A stretch of DNA of 64,000 nt. Source: Nitrospira sp. (GTDB lineage Bacteria > Nitrospirota > Nitrospiria > Nitrospirales > Nitrospiraceae). Positions 51,573 through 61,648 of this stretch are shown piece after piece. The translations under genes were made by a program, and so were the position numbers. The stretch spans positions 1 to 64,000 of the forward strand of contig JAURZE010000012.1 in assembly GCA_030653545.1 (NCBI GenBank), read 5' to 3'. A model generated the notes under the pieces. That model saw only the letters and a list, made by a program, of their open reading frames with translations, ran no database searches and was not told the origin of the DNA. Numbering within the stretch: position 1 is the first letter of the stretch; the number at the start of each line of letters is the position of its first letter.

Positions 51573-51812
51573 TTATTGAACAGCGGAGCCCACAGGAGAC
51601 AGTTCTCGGCTATGAACGAACAAGCCGGAAGACACGTCATCCGTCCGGTTCTGTTCAACAAGGTTCTCGATCGACCGGCTAAACACCCGCAGACTGCCGC
51701 GGCCGATCTTGGTGCCTTCCAACCGGCCCTGCTCCACCCAGCGATAGATCGTCCATCGGCTGACGGCAAGTGCCGCCGCCGCCTCTTCAACACGCAACAG
51801 TGATTTGTTCAT
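51573..51812 (-). CDS. Excisionase/AlpA-type HTH protein, copy 2
   Basis: 79 aa from ATG 51812, after GAGAGGATC. HTH_17 motifs L-L-R-V-E-E-A-A-A-A-L-A-V-S-R-W-T-I-Y-R-W-V-E-Q-G-R-L and T-K-I-G-R-G-S-L-R-V-F match copy 1 at 41185 closely, while the C-terminal tails differ. A perfect hairpin lies 24 bases upstream, as in copy 1. It is a candidate regulator of the block. Confidence 0.75.
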   Translation of the reverse strand: MNKSLLRVEEAAAALAVSRWTIYRWVEQGRLEGTKIGRGSLRVFSRSIENLVEQNRTDDVSSGLFVHSRELSPVGSAVQ

Positions 51813-51835
51813 GATCCTCTCACTTTCCGGTTGCG

Positions 51836-51865
51836 GGAAGGAAGCGGGATGTCCCGCTTCCTTCC
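51836..51865 (-). terminator. Perfect 14-bp stem-loop
   Basis: GGAAGGAAGCGGGA and its complement with a two-base loop (51836-51865). It lies 33 bases past the propeller lipoprotein stop and 24 bases before HTH_17 copy 2. Confidence 0.65.
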
Positions 51866-51897
51866 ACATCCATGGTGATAGAGCCGACGTTCTCGCC

Positions 51898-53520
51898 TTA
51901 CTCCGGCATTCCGTGATCATCGAGCCGCTCCGCCAACACTGCTGGCGCAGCCGCCGATCCGCCGGTTAAAGAGGACATCGCCTGATTGCCGGCCGCCGCC
52001 GTGCCGGCCGCATAGAACATTACTGCACCGGGATTTCCCCCAATGAGTAAGCTGCCGGTTAGCTGATGACTGCTGTTGATAAGAGATACGGACCCCGTCG
52101 ATCCTGCCGTTCCGTTCGAGACCAAGACTGCGCTCGCCTGACCGGCGCCTTGGACCAGCACATCGAAATTGTGTCCAGCTGCCGCCACCAGACCAATCTC
52201 CGCCAGCAATTGCGGCGCAGCCGGGAAGGTCGAAGGGTTGTACACAAACAAGCGATTCTTCTTCTGAGCCGCCTGTTGTGCTGGATTTCCCGTCGCAGTA
52301 TCAGACGCCAGCAGGTACATTCGCTGACCGTCCGGTGTGAACTTGAAGGTAGAAGGAACAACATCCGCAAGATCCGGCAACGGAGTTATCGTCAGGGCGC
52401 CGGCAGCGGCAAGATCCACCACCGCGAGCTTCCCGATGATGTTAGTGGTATTGGTCGCAATATCTCTCCCACGGAGGAAGAGGAACCGCCCGTCTGGCGT
52501 GATCCCGTATGACGTATAGGGCGTGCCGGTCAAACTCAGCCTTCTGGTAATCGCCGCCTTGTTATCGCCAACACCCTTCACAATGAGCTTCGGATCGACC
52601 TCGATGATCTCTTTGTACGCAGTCTGCATACTATAAATCTTGCCGACGGCCTTCGACCAGCGGATGCCGTGCGGGTTTGAGCCGTTCGCCGTAAACGGAA
52701 CGGTGATAGCTGTGGCATTCTCGTTATCGCAGGCCGCTCCCGCCGGAGTCAGACCTGCCTGGCCCGCATCCGTGCAGAGATCAAGACGGGCAACCAAAGA
52801 ACGGTACGTAAGTGATGCTTGATTGTTATCGAGAAACGCGATTTGCCCGCCCTTCTCCTGGGTGACGGCGGCGTACTTGGGAATGGTCGCGTCAGTCGTC
52901 GTAGGTTGGGAAAACGCCGCAACTTGATGACCGGAAGCAAGGGTGCACGTAGTACCCACAACGGTTGGAGGATTTCCGCCTGGCCCGATGTGGGAATTGT
53001 GCAAAACTGTGACCGATGTACCTGCCGCGCAGTTGATAGGGTCGCTGCCATTCGTCGCATCGCCGTCGTTCATCGACCACAGGACTTCTCCGTCGGTCGG
53101 GTCCCGGTAGATGTGGACGGGACGTGTGCCGGTAGCCAGATTGGCTTCATGGATCGGCGTGGCGCCGCTAAGCGGATCGATAGTCGCAACCTTATTCCCG
53201 GCGCCGAGGTTCACGAAGACCCATTCCCCACTTGAAACTTGCATGTCTCCCAGCGCGTTTCCCTCGAATTCGTTCGCACTCCCCATCGTCGAGACGATTT
53301 TCAAGTTGCCCTGCGCGTCAGTGCCGACCACGGAGAGCGTCTTGTCGTCACGGTTATTGACGAACGCAATCGGCCCCTGGAGCGCTGCGCTGCCGCCGGA
53401 GGTCGCAACCGGGGCAGAGGAATCGCCCGAGCTGCAACTGGCAAGGCCGATTAACGCCAGACCGAGTAGGCCGGTCTTGGCATAGGTTGAATACTGCTTT
53501 CTCGCACTGATGAATCTCAT
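51898..53520 (-). CDS. Beta-propeller lipoprotein (YncE-like)
   Basis: 540 aa from ATG 53520, after GAGGAAGG. Lipobox G-L-A-S-C, then repeated 4-strand blades (I-A-F-V-N-N-R-D-D-K-T-L-S-V, V-F-V-N-L-G-A-G-N-K-V-A-T-I-D, Y-G-I-T-P-D-G-R-F-L-F) typical of YVTN/YncE surface propellers. Several paired Cys (C-A-A-G, C-T-D-A, C-D-N-E) lie on loops. It is probably anchored in the outer membrane. YncE-type proteins are often iron-regulated, which fits the TonB setting, but its ligand is unknown. Confidence 0.75.
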   Translation of the reverse strand: MRFISARKQYSTYAKTGLLGLALIGLASCSSGDSSAPVATSGGSAALQGPIAFVNNRDDKTLSVVGTDAQGNLKIVSTMGSANEFEGNALGDMQVSSGEWVFVNLGAGNKVATIDPLSGATPIHEANLATGTRPVHIYRDPTDGEVLWSMNDGDATNGSDPINCAAGTSVTVLHNSHIGPGGNPPTVVGTTCTLASGHQVAAFSQPTTTDATIPKYAAVTQEKGGQIAFLDNNQASLTYRSLVARLDLCTDAGQAGLTPAGAACDNENATAITVPFTANGSNPHGIRWSKAVGKIYSMQTAYKEIIEVDPKLIVKGVGDNKAAITRRLSLTGTPYTSYGITPDGRFLFLRGRDIATNTTNIIGKLAVVDLAAAGALTITPLPDLADVVPSTFKFTPDGQRMYLLASDTATGNPAQQAAQKKNRLFVYNPSTFPAAPQLLAEIGLVAAAGHNFDVLVQGAGQASAVLVSNGTAGSTGSVSLINSSHQLTGSLLIGGNPGAVMFYAAGTAAAGNQAMSSLTGGSAAAPAVLAERLDDHGMPE

Positions 53521-53593
53521 AATCTGTTCCTTCCTCAATTCCTGTCTTGATGCCCATGTTGTCTTCTGTTATTTCAGAAAGCCGCCGTATCAT

Positions 53594-53947
53594 TCATACG
53601 GCCGGCGGGCCGCGGGGGATGGCTCCCAATCGATGGACCACTGTCTGGAGGGACCGGCCGGCTGCGAATGGAAGATAGCTTGAGGGGTCGGCCAGAGAAC
53701 CGGGCCCTCTGCCGCCGGTGGCCTGCGCATCAACGCCGTCGCAGTGCCAGACACAATGGCTCTGACTATGCTGTGCGTGATGTGACGTCCCTTGCGGACA
53801 ATGGGGTGTCGTCCATTGGGGTGTCAGACTGCCATAGGCCGCCGACACCGAGCCCGCAATCCACAGGAGGGCGCAAAGCCCTGCCAACGTGCGCGCGATC
53901 GCTCCCGGCATGACAACTCTTCGATATTCTATCGCTCGTGCCACCAT
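53594..53947 (-). CDS. Small His-rich C-V-W-H-C membrane protein (P4)
   Basis: 117 aa (or 105 from ATG 53911). N-terminal helix (I-A-R-T-L-A-G-L-C-A-L-L-W-I-A-G), loop with H-C-P-Q-G-T-S-H-H-A-Q-H and the motif Q-S-H-C-V-W-H-C-D-G (Cys65, Cys69), tail P-R-G-P-P-A-V. The second hydrophobic segment is weaker than in its relatives. It is located between the outer-membrane barrel gene (13 bases) and the propeller lipoprotein, all on one strand. Confidence 0.6.
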   Translation of the reverse strand: MVARAIEYRRVVMPGAIARTLAGLCALLWIAGSVSAAYGSLTPQWTTPHCPQGTSHHAQHSQSHCVWHCDGVDAQATGGRGPGSLADPSSYLPFAAGRSLQTVVHRLGAIPRGPPAV

Positions 53948-53960
53948 TGACCTGCGTCGC

Positions 53961-55034
53961 CTATGAGCCGCTCAACAGTTGAAATGATTTCGTGAGCCCG
54001 AACACGTAACTGACTTGTTGCTCCAAGTTGCCGTTGAAATCCCGCATGACCGGAATTTGCGCGATGAAATACATCGACGCATAGTTCCAGAGGTTCAGCA
54101 TGATGCCGGGCGAATAGGCCATGTAGGTGGAGCCGGTCGTCGGAATAGCACGGAACCGCACCGTCGGATCGAGCAGAATCGCCGCACCGCCCGGATTGAA
54201 CTGAAACAAGGAAGCGTCCATCGCATCGTTTTGCATCCAGCGGTAGTTCACCTGCTGCGTCAGCACGAACCAGGGCGCCTGCTCGACCGGAATGATGTTG
54301 AACCCGGCGCTGAGATTGACCTCATCGCCGAATTTATAGCCGTCGCTGTTTTTGAGTGTGTGCCGGTAGCTCGCCAACGCGAACTGATTCAGCCGGTGCG
54401 GGATGAGTTCGTAGCTCTGATAGATCGACGGGACAAATCCAAAATTCCCCTTGCCGATCTGCAAGGTCGACTCGGCCAATGAACCGCCCTGCACCCGCTG
54501 CCCGTAGTCGCCCGTCGGCAAATCGACGCCCATGCCCACGACAATCATGCTGCGGAGTGTCGGCAAGACGTTGTATTTGAGGCTGACGCGCACATCGCCG
54601 ATGCCTTTGTCACTATAGGGCACCGGCGTCAGGCCGCCGATCTGGGCATCGGAATTCACTTGTTTGTAGGGCACGGTCACTTGGAGGCCGAATCGCTCGG
54701 TCAACCCGTAGTTCATATCCAGGGTGGCGGTGCGCATGAGGGTGCGGATCTGGTTGGCATTCAAGTTGGCCAGTGTCAGCGTCTTGTTGCCTTGATTGGA
54801 AAACGGGATGCTCCCGCCCTGCCCCGACGGTGCCTCCATCGGCGTGTAGTTATAAATCGCGTTGACAGTCAGTAAGCCGGCCATCGGGACCTGCTGTTGC
54901 GATCCGATCACGACGAAGCAACTCACGGAGCCGCACGAGGCCTGAACCGAGCCAGGACGCACAGCCCCCACGCTCAGAAAGAGGGCGCCAAGAGAGAGAA
55001 GAACGAGCCGACAGGATCGGGAAAGGAACATCAT
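53961..55034 (-). CDS. Outer-membrane beta-barrel transporter (phenol MetA-like)
   Basis: 357 aa from ATG 55034 (ATG 55031 is also possible). A signal peptide, then C-G-S-V-S-C near the N-terminus, then regularly alternating strands (T-A-T-L-D-M-N-Y-G-L-T-E-R-F-G-L-Q-V, D-V-R-V-S-L-K-Y-N, G-M-G-V-D-L-P-T-G-D-Y-G) as in the 'MetA pathway' barrel family PF13557. The closing strand is Q-V-S-Y-V-F-G-L-T-K-S-F. It may be an outer-membrane channel. Neighbours are P5 and P4. Confidence 0.7.
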   Translation of the reverse strand: MMFLSRSCRLVLLSLGALFLSVGAVRPGSVQASCGSVSCFVVIGSQQQVPMAGLLTVNAIYNYTPMEAPSGQGGSIPFSNQGNKTLTLANLNANQIRTLMRTATLDMNYGLTERFGLQVTVPYKQVNSDAQIGGLTPVPYSDKGIGDVRVSLKYNVLPTLRSMIVVGMGVDLPTGDYGQRVQGGSLAESTLQIGKGNFGFVPSIYQSYELIPHRLNQFALASYRHTLKNSDGYKFGDEVNLSAGFNIIPVEQAPWFVLTQQVNYRWMQNDAMDASLFQFNPGGAAILLDPTVRFRAIPTTGSTYMAYSPGIMLNLWNYASMYFIAQIPVMRDFNGNLEQQVSYVFGLTKSFQLLSGS

Positions 55035-55124
55035 GGGTCTCACAATGGTTGAGGTGATGGCACCGGAGAGGCCGCGGGCTTCCACCGCCTCTCTGGGTAT
55101 TTCAATTGTCGTGAATCGAAGAAA

Positions 55125-55433
55125 TTAGCTGAGGAGCGCGGGAGGTCCGCGGAAGAAGCGGGAGACGGATGAAGTAGTGGCTACGCGATCACTGTGCTGT
55201 GTATCGGCCAGCTCGACGAACTGCAGAGATGAGCTAAAGACCACCGCCGCCGTGTCGATGCTCTGACCGGCAGCACATTCCCAGGCGCACAGACCGGTGG
55301 AATGCGTGCCGGCCTGATGCTTCGCATGGTGATCGGCATGGGCGACCGCCGGCACTGCCAGGAGCCCGTTCACGAGCACGAGACAGAGCAGCAGCGACCA
55401 GACCAACCAGGATTGTTTCAATCTCACCATCAT
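55125..55433 (-). CDS. Small His-rich C-A-W-E-C membrane protein (P5)
   Basis: 102 aa. N-terminal helix (residues 9-28), loop with A-H-A-D-H-H-A-K-H-Q-A-G-T-H-S-T-G-L-C-A-W-E-C (seven-residue-spaced His, Cys49 and Cys53), tail F-F-R-G-P-P-A-L-L-S. The second hydrophobic segment is short. It begins six bases after the TlpA-like gene (55440), repeating the thioredoxin-to-small-protein order seen at 48187/48190. Confidence 0.65.
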   Translation of the reverse strand: MMVRLKQSWLVWSLLLCLVLVNGLLAVPAVAHADHHAKHQAGTHSTGLCAWECAAGQSIDTAAVVFSSSLQFVELADTQHSDRVATTSSVSRFFRGPPALLS

Positions 55434-55439
55434 AAGAAA

Positions 55440-55997
55440 CTATCGAAGCGAGGCCGCTTTAACCGGTTCTTGCTGTTGAATCTTCGCGACCAGGTCGTTG
55501 ATCATCTGCTCGGTCAGCAAGCCACCCTTGATATATTCCTGCACGCGGCCCTGCTGATCGATAAACACACTCACGGGTAAACCGAACACACCGAACTGGT
55601 TCGCCACTTTATTGTCGCGATCCATCAAGACAGGAAAGGTATGGCCATACTGCTTGATGTGCTCGCGAACTTTCCCTTCGTCTTCGAGTTCATTGATCGC
55701 GAGCACGACAAACCCCTTGTCCCGCAACTTGTCGAAGCTGGCTTGCATGGCCGGCATTTCCGTCGTGCATGGCTTGCACCAGGTCGCCCAGAAATTCACC
55801 AACACAACCTTGCCACGGTACTGACTGAGGCTATGCGTCTTGCCGTCGAGATCTGTCAGACGGAATTCATCGGCCGGCGTGCCGACCGTCGGAACCCGCG
55901 ACCCCATGCTCCAGGATTCCGGCAGCCCCGTCGCTCCTGCGAAGGCGAACGCCAGTGCGGCGGCTAATACATATCGACCGTATCGGGTGCTTCTCAT
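55440..55997 (-). CDS. TlpA/ResA-type periplasmic thioredoxin (2)
   Basis: 185 aa. Signal sequence (A-L-A-F-A-F-A-G-A), then F-R-L-T-D-L-D-G-K-T-H-S-L-S-Q-Y and active site F-W-A-T-W-C-K-P-C-T. The cis-Pro is in F-G-L-P-V-S-V-F. C-K-P-C is a common TlpA/ResA variant. It is followed by the P5 gene after six bases. Confidence 0.88.
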   Translation of the reverse strand: MRSTRYGRYVLAAALAFAFAGATGLPESWSMGSRVPTVGTPADEFRLTDLDGKTHSLSQYRGKVVLVNFWATWCKPCTTEMPAMQASFDKLRDKGFVVLAINELEDEGKVREHIKQYGHTFPVLMDRDNKVANQFGVFGLPVSVFIDQQGRVQEYIKGGLLTEQMINDLVAKIQQQEPVKAASLR

Positions 55998-56101
55998 GAA
56001 GGCTACTCCTTAAACACTGGCTCCCGCGCTATCAGCGGAGGATGACCAGTTCGACAACACCTGCACCTATGTATTCAAACAGTGCGCGAGAACAGAGAGA
56101 G

Positions 56102-56401
56102 CTAGGCGATTGGAGGAGCACGAGTGGAGCGGAATGCGGGAACCACATTATAAGGGGAGAAGAACGACAGCTGGTCGAGCGTCTCAAGCAATGTTGCAAG
56201 GGGAGCAACGGGAGCAACAGTTGCATCGTGTGTCTGACCGGCCGCACAAGACCATGCGCAAAAGACCGACCCATGTGTGGCCGCTTGGTGGTGGCTATGC
56301 TGGTTTTCGTGGAGGACCGATTGGGCGGACGCAACTCCGCTGATCCCGATCACACAGAAGATCACGAATACTGCAACAAGAGTCTGCCAACGACGAATCA
56401 T
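56102..56401 (-). CDS. Small His-rich C-A-W-S-C membrane protein (P6)
   Basis: 99 aa. N-terminal helix (residues 6-25), loop H-E-N-Q-H-S-H-H-Q-A-A-T-H-G-S-V-F-C-A-W-S-C-A-A (Cys48, Cys52), weaker second hydrophobic segment, tail R-S-T-R-A-P-P-I-A. First gene of the minus-strand block. A GTAGCATGCAGCCAT stretch just upstream shares only part of the two-block motif. Confidence 0.65.
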   Translation of the reverse strand: MIRRWQTLVAVFVIFCVIGISGVASAQSVLHENQHSHHQAATHGSVFCAWSCAAGQTHDATVAPVAPLATLLETLDQLSFFSPYNVVPAFRSTRAPPIA

Positions 56402-56597
56402 AAGTCACAGCCAGGGGAAAGAATGGCTGCATGCTACTCGGGAGTAGTGCGGAGAGTCAAGACAGACCCTGCCGGATCGCCCTCCCTACCTTCCTGGTAG
56501 GATTCGGAAAAAGTTTGCTGTATACTGCGCGGACTATTTTGTGCGGTAGATCGACCTCTCCCGCAAGTACTATCCTAATCACTCGACGACATCCTCT

Positions 56598-59330
<2,733 letters not shown>

Positions 59331-59557
59331 CCGCATAACGGCCAGACATGCGCCCACAATTTCAGGCGAAACCCTCCCACACAAATTCGCGAGACGCGCT
59401 TCATGCGTATCGCCTTTCTCACTGATTTCACCTTGACTTAGCGAAGGCTGGAAGGCTACTCTAGCCCACTTTTTGACCGTCTCGACGGGTGAAGTCTACC
59501 GGTCGTGGATTGGTGTATTCACTGACGCGCCTTGTCAGCAGAGAAACGGACTTCTTT

Positions 59558-60736
59558 GTGACGATCGGGCATCCTGAACTCGTTGCCGCCATGACCGCCG
59601 AGATTGCCGCCTCGGGTCCGATACCCTTCGTCCGTTTTATGGAACTGGCGCTCTATCATCCCCAATTCGGCTACTACATGCGTCCGCCGGAGTCCGGTGC
59701 CGAGCGCATCGGCTGGTCCGGCGACTTCTATACCAGTTCAGACGTCCATCCGATTCTCGGCCAGGCGCTGGCGAAACAGGCGCGTCAGCTCGACGCCATC
59801 CTCGGACATCCCGATCCCTTCACCGTCGTCGAGATGGGACCGGGAAAAGGCTTACTGGCCAAGCATTTCCTGTCGGCCTGCCGCGTGAATCCGGATGACT
59901 CGTTCAGCCAACGCCTCCGCTATGTGCTCGTTGAGCGAAGTCCGGCGATGCGGGAGTTGCAGCGCCGGAATCTGCTGCACGGGCTCTGCGAGCCGGGCCG
60001 CATTACCTGGCTTGAAGGACTCGATTCGCTGGCAGAACAGAGCGTCACCGGCCTGTGTTTCAGCAACGAATTGCCCGATGCGTTTCCGGTCCACCGAATC
60101 CAGATCGAGAACGGCCGGGCGCAGGAAATCTACGTCGACTATGACGGCACGACATTCGTGGAATGTCTCCGCCCCTTGTCGTCGCCGGAGATCCACCAGT
60201 ATCTGGACAACCTGAAACTGACGCTTCCGGACGGCTACCAGACGGAGATCAACACGGCTGCGGTGCGCTGGATGGAACAGGTCGCCCGCGCGATTGACCG
60301 CGGCCTGGCGATTACAATCGATTACGGCCACACCGCGCAGGATCTCTACGGACCCGATCGCGCGAAGGGAACGCTGCTCTGCTACTACTCGCAGATGACC
60401 TCGGAAAATCCTTATGAGCGGGTCGGTCTCCAGGACATGACCTCCCATGTAGACTTTTCGACCCTCGCCACCGTCGGCGAAGAGCAGGGTCTACGCGTGA
60501 CCGGCTTTACCAATCAGATGAGCTTCCTGATGGGGCTCGGCCTGGAAGACGTGCTCTCGAAGATGGATCCCGAAGGCGCCGAGTTTCGCGCGGCCATTCA
60601 TCTGGTAAGACCGGAAGGGATGGGGCGCACATTCAAGGTGCTCATTCAGCATAAAGGCATCGAGATGCCGACGCTCGACGGACTGGCCTTCAAGCCGTTC
60701 TTCGGATCCGCATTAACGTTGCATCACGCGGCCTAA
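59558..60736 (+). CDS. MidA/NDUFAF7-like SAM-dependent methyltransferase
   Basis: 392 aa from GTG 59558; the frame runs back to GTG 59489 and forward ATG 59591 is possible. N-terminal P-F-V-R-F-M-E-L-A-L-Y-H-P-Q-F-G-Y-Y and SAM loop V-V-E-M-G-P-G-K-G-L-L are family hallmarks, then a G-D-F-Y-T-S-S-D-V-H segment and I-D-Y-G-H. NDUFAF7 in mitochondria methylates Arg of the complex I subunit corresponding to NuoD. It sits nine bases before nuoA, supporting a role in complex I assembly here too. Confidence 0.85.
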   Translation: MTIGHPELVAAMTAEIAASGPIPFVRFMELALYHPQFGYYMRPPESGAERIGWSGDFYTSSDVHPILGQALAKQARQLDAILGHPDPFTVVEMGPGKGLLAKHFLSACRVNPDDSFSQRLRYVLVERSPAMRELQRRNLLHGLCEPGRITWLEGLDSLAEQSVTGLCFSNELPDAFPVHRIQIENGRAQEIYVDYDGTTFVECLRPLSSPEIHQYLDNLKLTLPDGYQTEINTAAVRWMEQVARAIDRGLAITIDYGHTAQDLYGPDRAKGTLLCYYSQMTSENPYERVGLQDMTSHVDFSTLATVGEEQGLRVTGFTNQMSFLMGLGLEDVLSKMDPEGAEFRAAIHLVRPEGMGRTFKVLIQHKGIEMPTLDGLAFKPFFGSALTLHHAA

Positions 60737-60744
60737 GGAACGAC

Positions 60745-61116
60745 ATGGGAAACGCCGACGTACCAGCGAACTATCTTCCGATCCTCCTGTTTATCGGGAT
60801 CGCGATCGCCTTCGGCGCCGTGTCGCTGCTGGCCGGATGGTTCGTCCGGCCGAGCCGTCCTTACCGCGCCAAGTTGGCTCCTTACGAAAGCGGCAGCCCG
60901 CTGTTTCAGGACGCCCGCGTCCAGATCCCGATGCGCTATTACATTATCGCGATGCTGTTCGTGATCTTCGATATCGAGATCGTCTACATGTTTCCCTGGG
61001 CCGTGGCATTTTCAAAGCTCGGGTTCGTCGGACTCGCGGAAATGGTGACCTTCATCGGCATCCTGGTCGTCGGATTCTGGTACGCCTGGAAAAAGGGAGC
61101 ACTGGAATGGGACTGA
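60745..61116 (+). CDS. nuoA: NADH-quinone oxidoreductase subunit A
   Basis: 123 aa, three membrane helices. Family motif P-Y-E-S-G-S-P and [19 protein letters not shown]. It is part of the membrane arm of complex I. The gap to nuoB (52 bases) holds repeated GTCAC units. Confidence 0.95.
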   Translation: MGNADVPANYLPILLFIGIAIAFGAVSLLAGWFVRPSRPYRAKLAPYESGSPLFQDARVQIPMRYYIIAMLFVIFDIEIVYMFPWAVAFSKLGFVGLAEMVTFIGILVVGFWYAWKKGALEWD

Positions 61117-61168
61117 AGAGTGCGGCGTGCATCACACGCGTCACCTGTCACGTGTCACGGGGTTGGAC

Positions 61169-61648
61169 ATGAGCTTTTTAGAACGACAATTCGAAGCCAA
61201 TATCCTCACGACGAATCTGGACGCGGTCGTGAATTGGGCGCGGAAGTCGGCCCTCTGGCCGATGACCTTCGGTCTCGCCTGTTGCGCGATCGAGATGATC
61301 GCCAGCGTGTCGTCCCGCTATGACCTCGACCGGTTCGGCGCCGGCGTGTTCCGCGCTTCCCCGCGCCAGTCGGATCTGATGATCATTGCCGGCACGGTCA
61401 CCCGTAAGATGGCTCCCGTGATCCGCCGGATCTACGACCAGATGCCGGAGCCGCGCTATGTGATTTCGATGGGCTCCTGCGCCACTTCCGGCAATCACTA
61501 CAACAGCTACGCGGTGGTACAGGGCGTGGATCAAATCATTCCGGTGGATGTGTATGTGCCGGGCTGCCCGCCTCGGCCGGAGGCGCTGCTGGATGGGTTG
61601 CTGAAACTCCAAGAGAAGATTCAACGCGAAAAGGTGTTTGTGAAGTAA
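61169..61648 (+). CDS. nuoB: NADH-quinone oxidoreductase subunit B
   Basis: 159 aa from ATG 61169. N2 cluster ligands: G-L-A-C-C-A-I-E (tandem Cys), M-G-S-C-A-T-S-G and V-P-G-C-P-P-R-P-E. It passes electrons to quinone. Its TAA overlaps the nuoCD ATG by one base. Confidence 0.96.
   Translation: MSFLERQFEANILTTNLDAVVNWARKSALWPMTFGLACCAIEMIASVSSRYDLDRFGAGVFRASPRQSDLMIIAGTVTRKMAPVIRRIYDQMPEPRYVISMGSCATSGNHYNSYAVVQGVDQIIPVDVYVPGCPPRPEALLDGLLKLQEKIQREKVFVK

Noticed and set aside
41185-51812. Prophage or integrative element suggested by two excisionase-like proteins
   Set aside because: No integrase, att-like repeats or phage structural genes are present in the block.
56415-56450. GTAGCATGCAGCCAT upstream of P6 as another copy of the two-block motif
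   Set aside because: Only a fragment with a different spacing; the GTAGAC block is missing.
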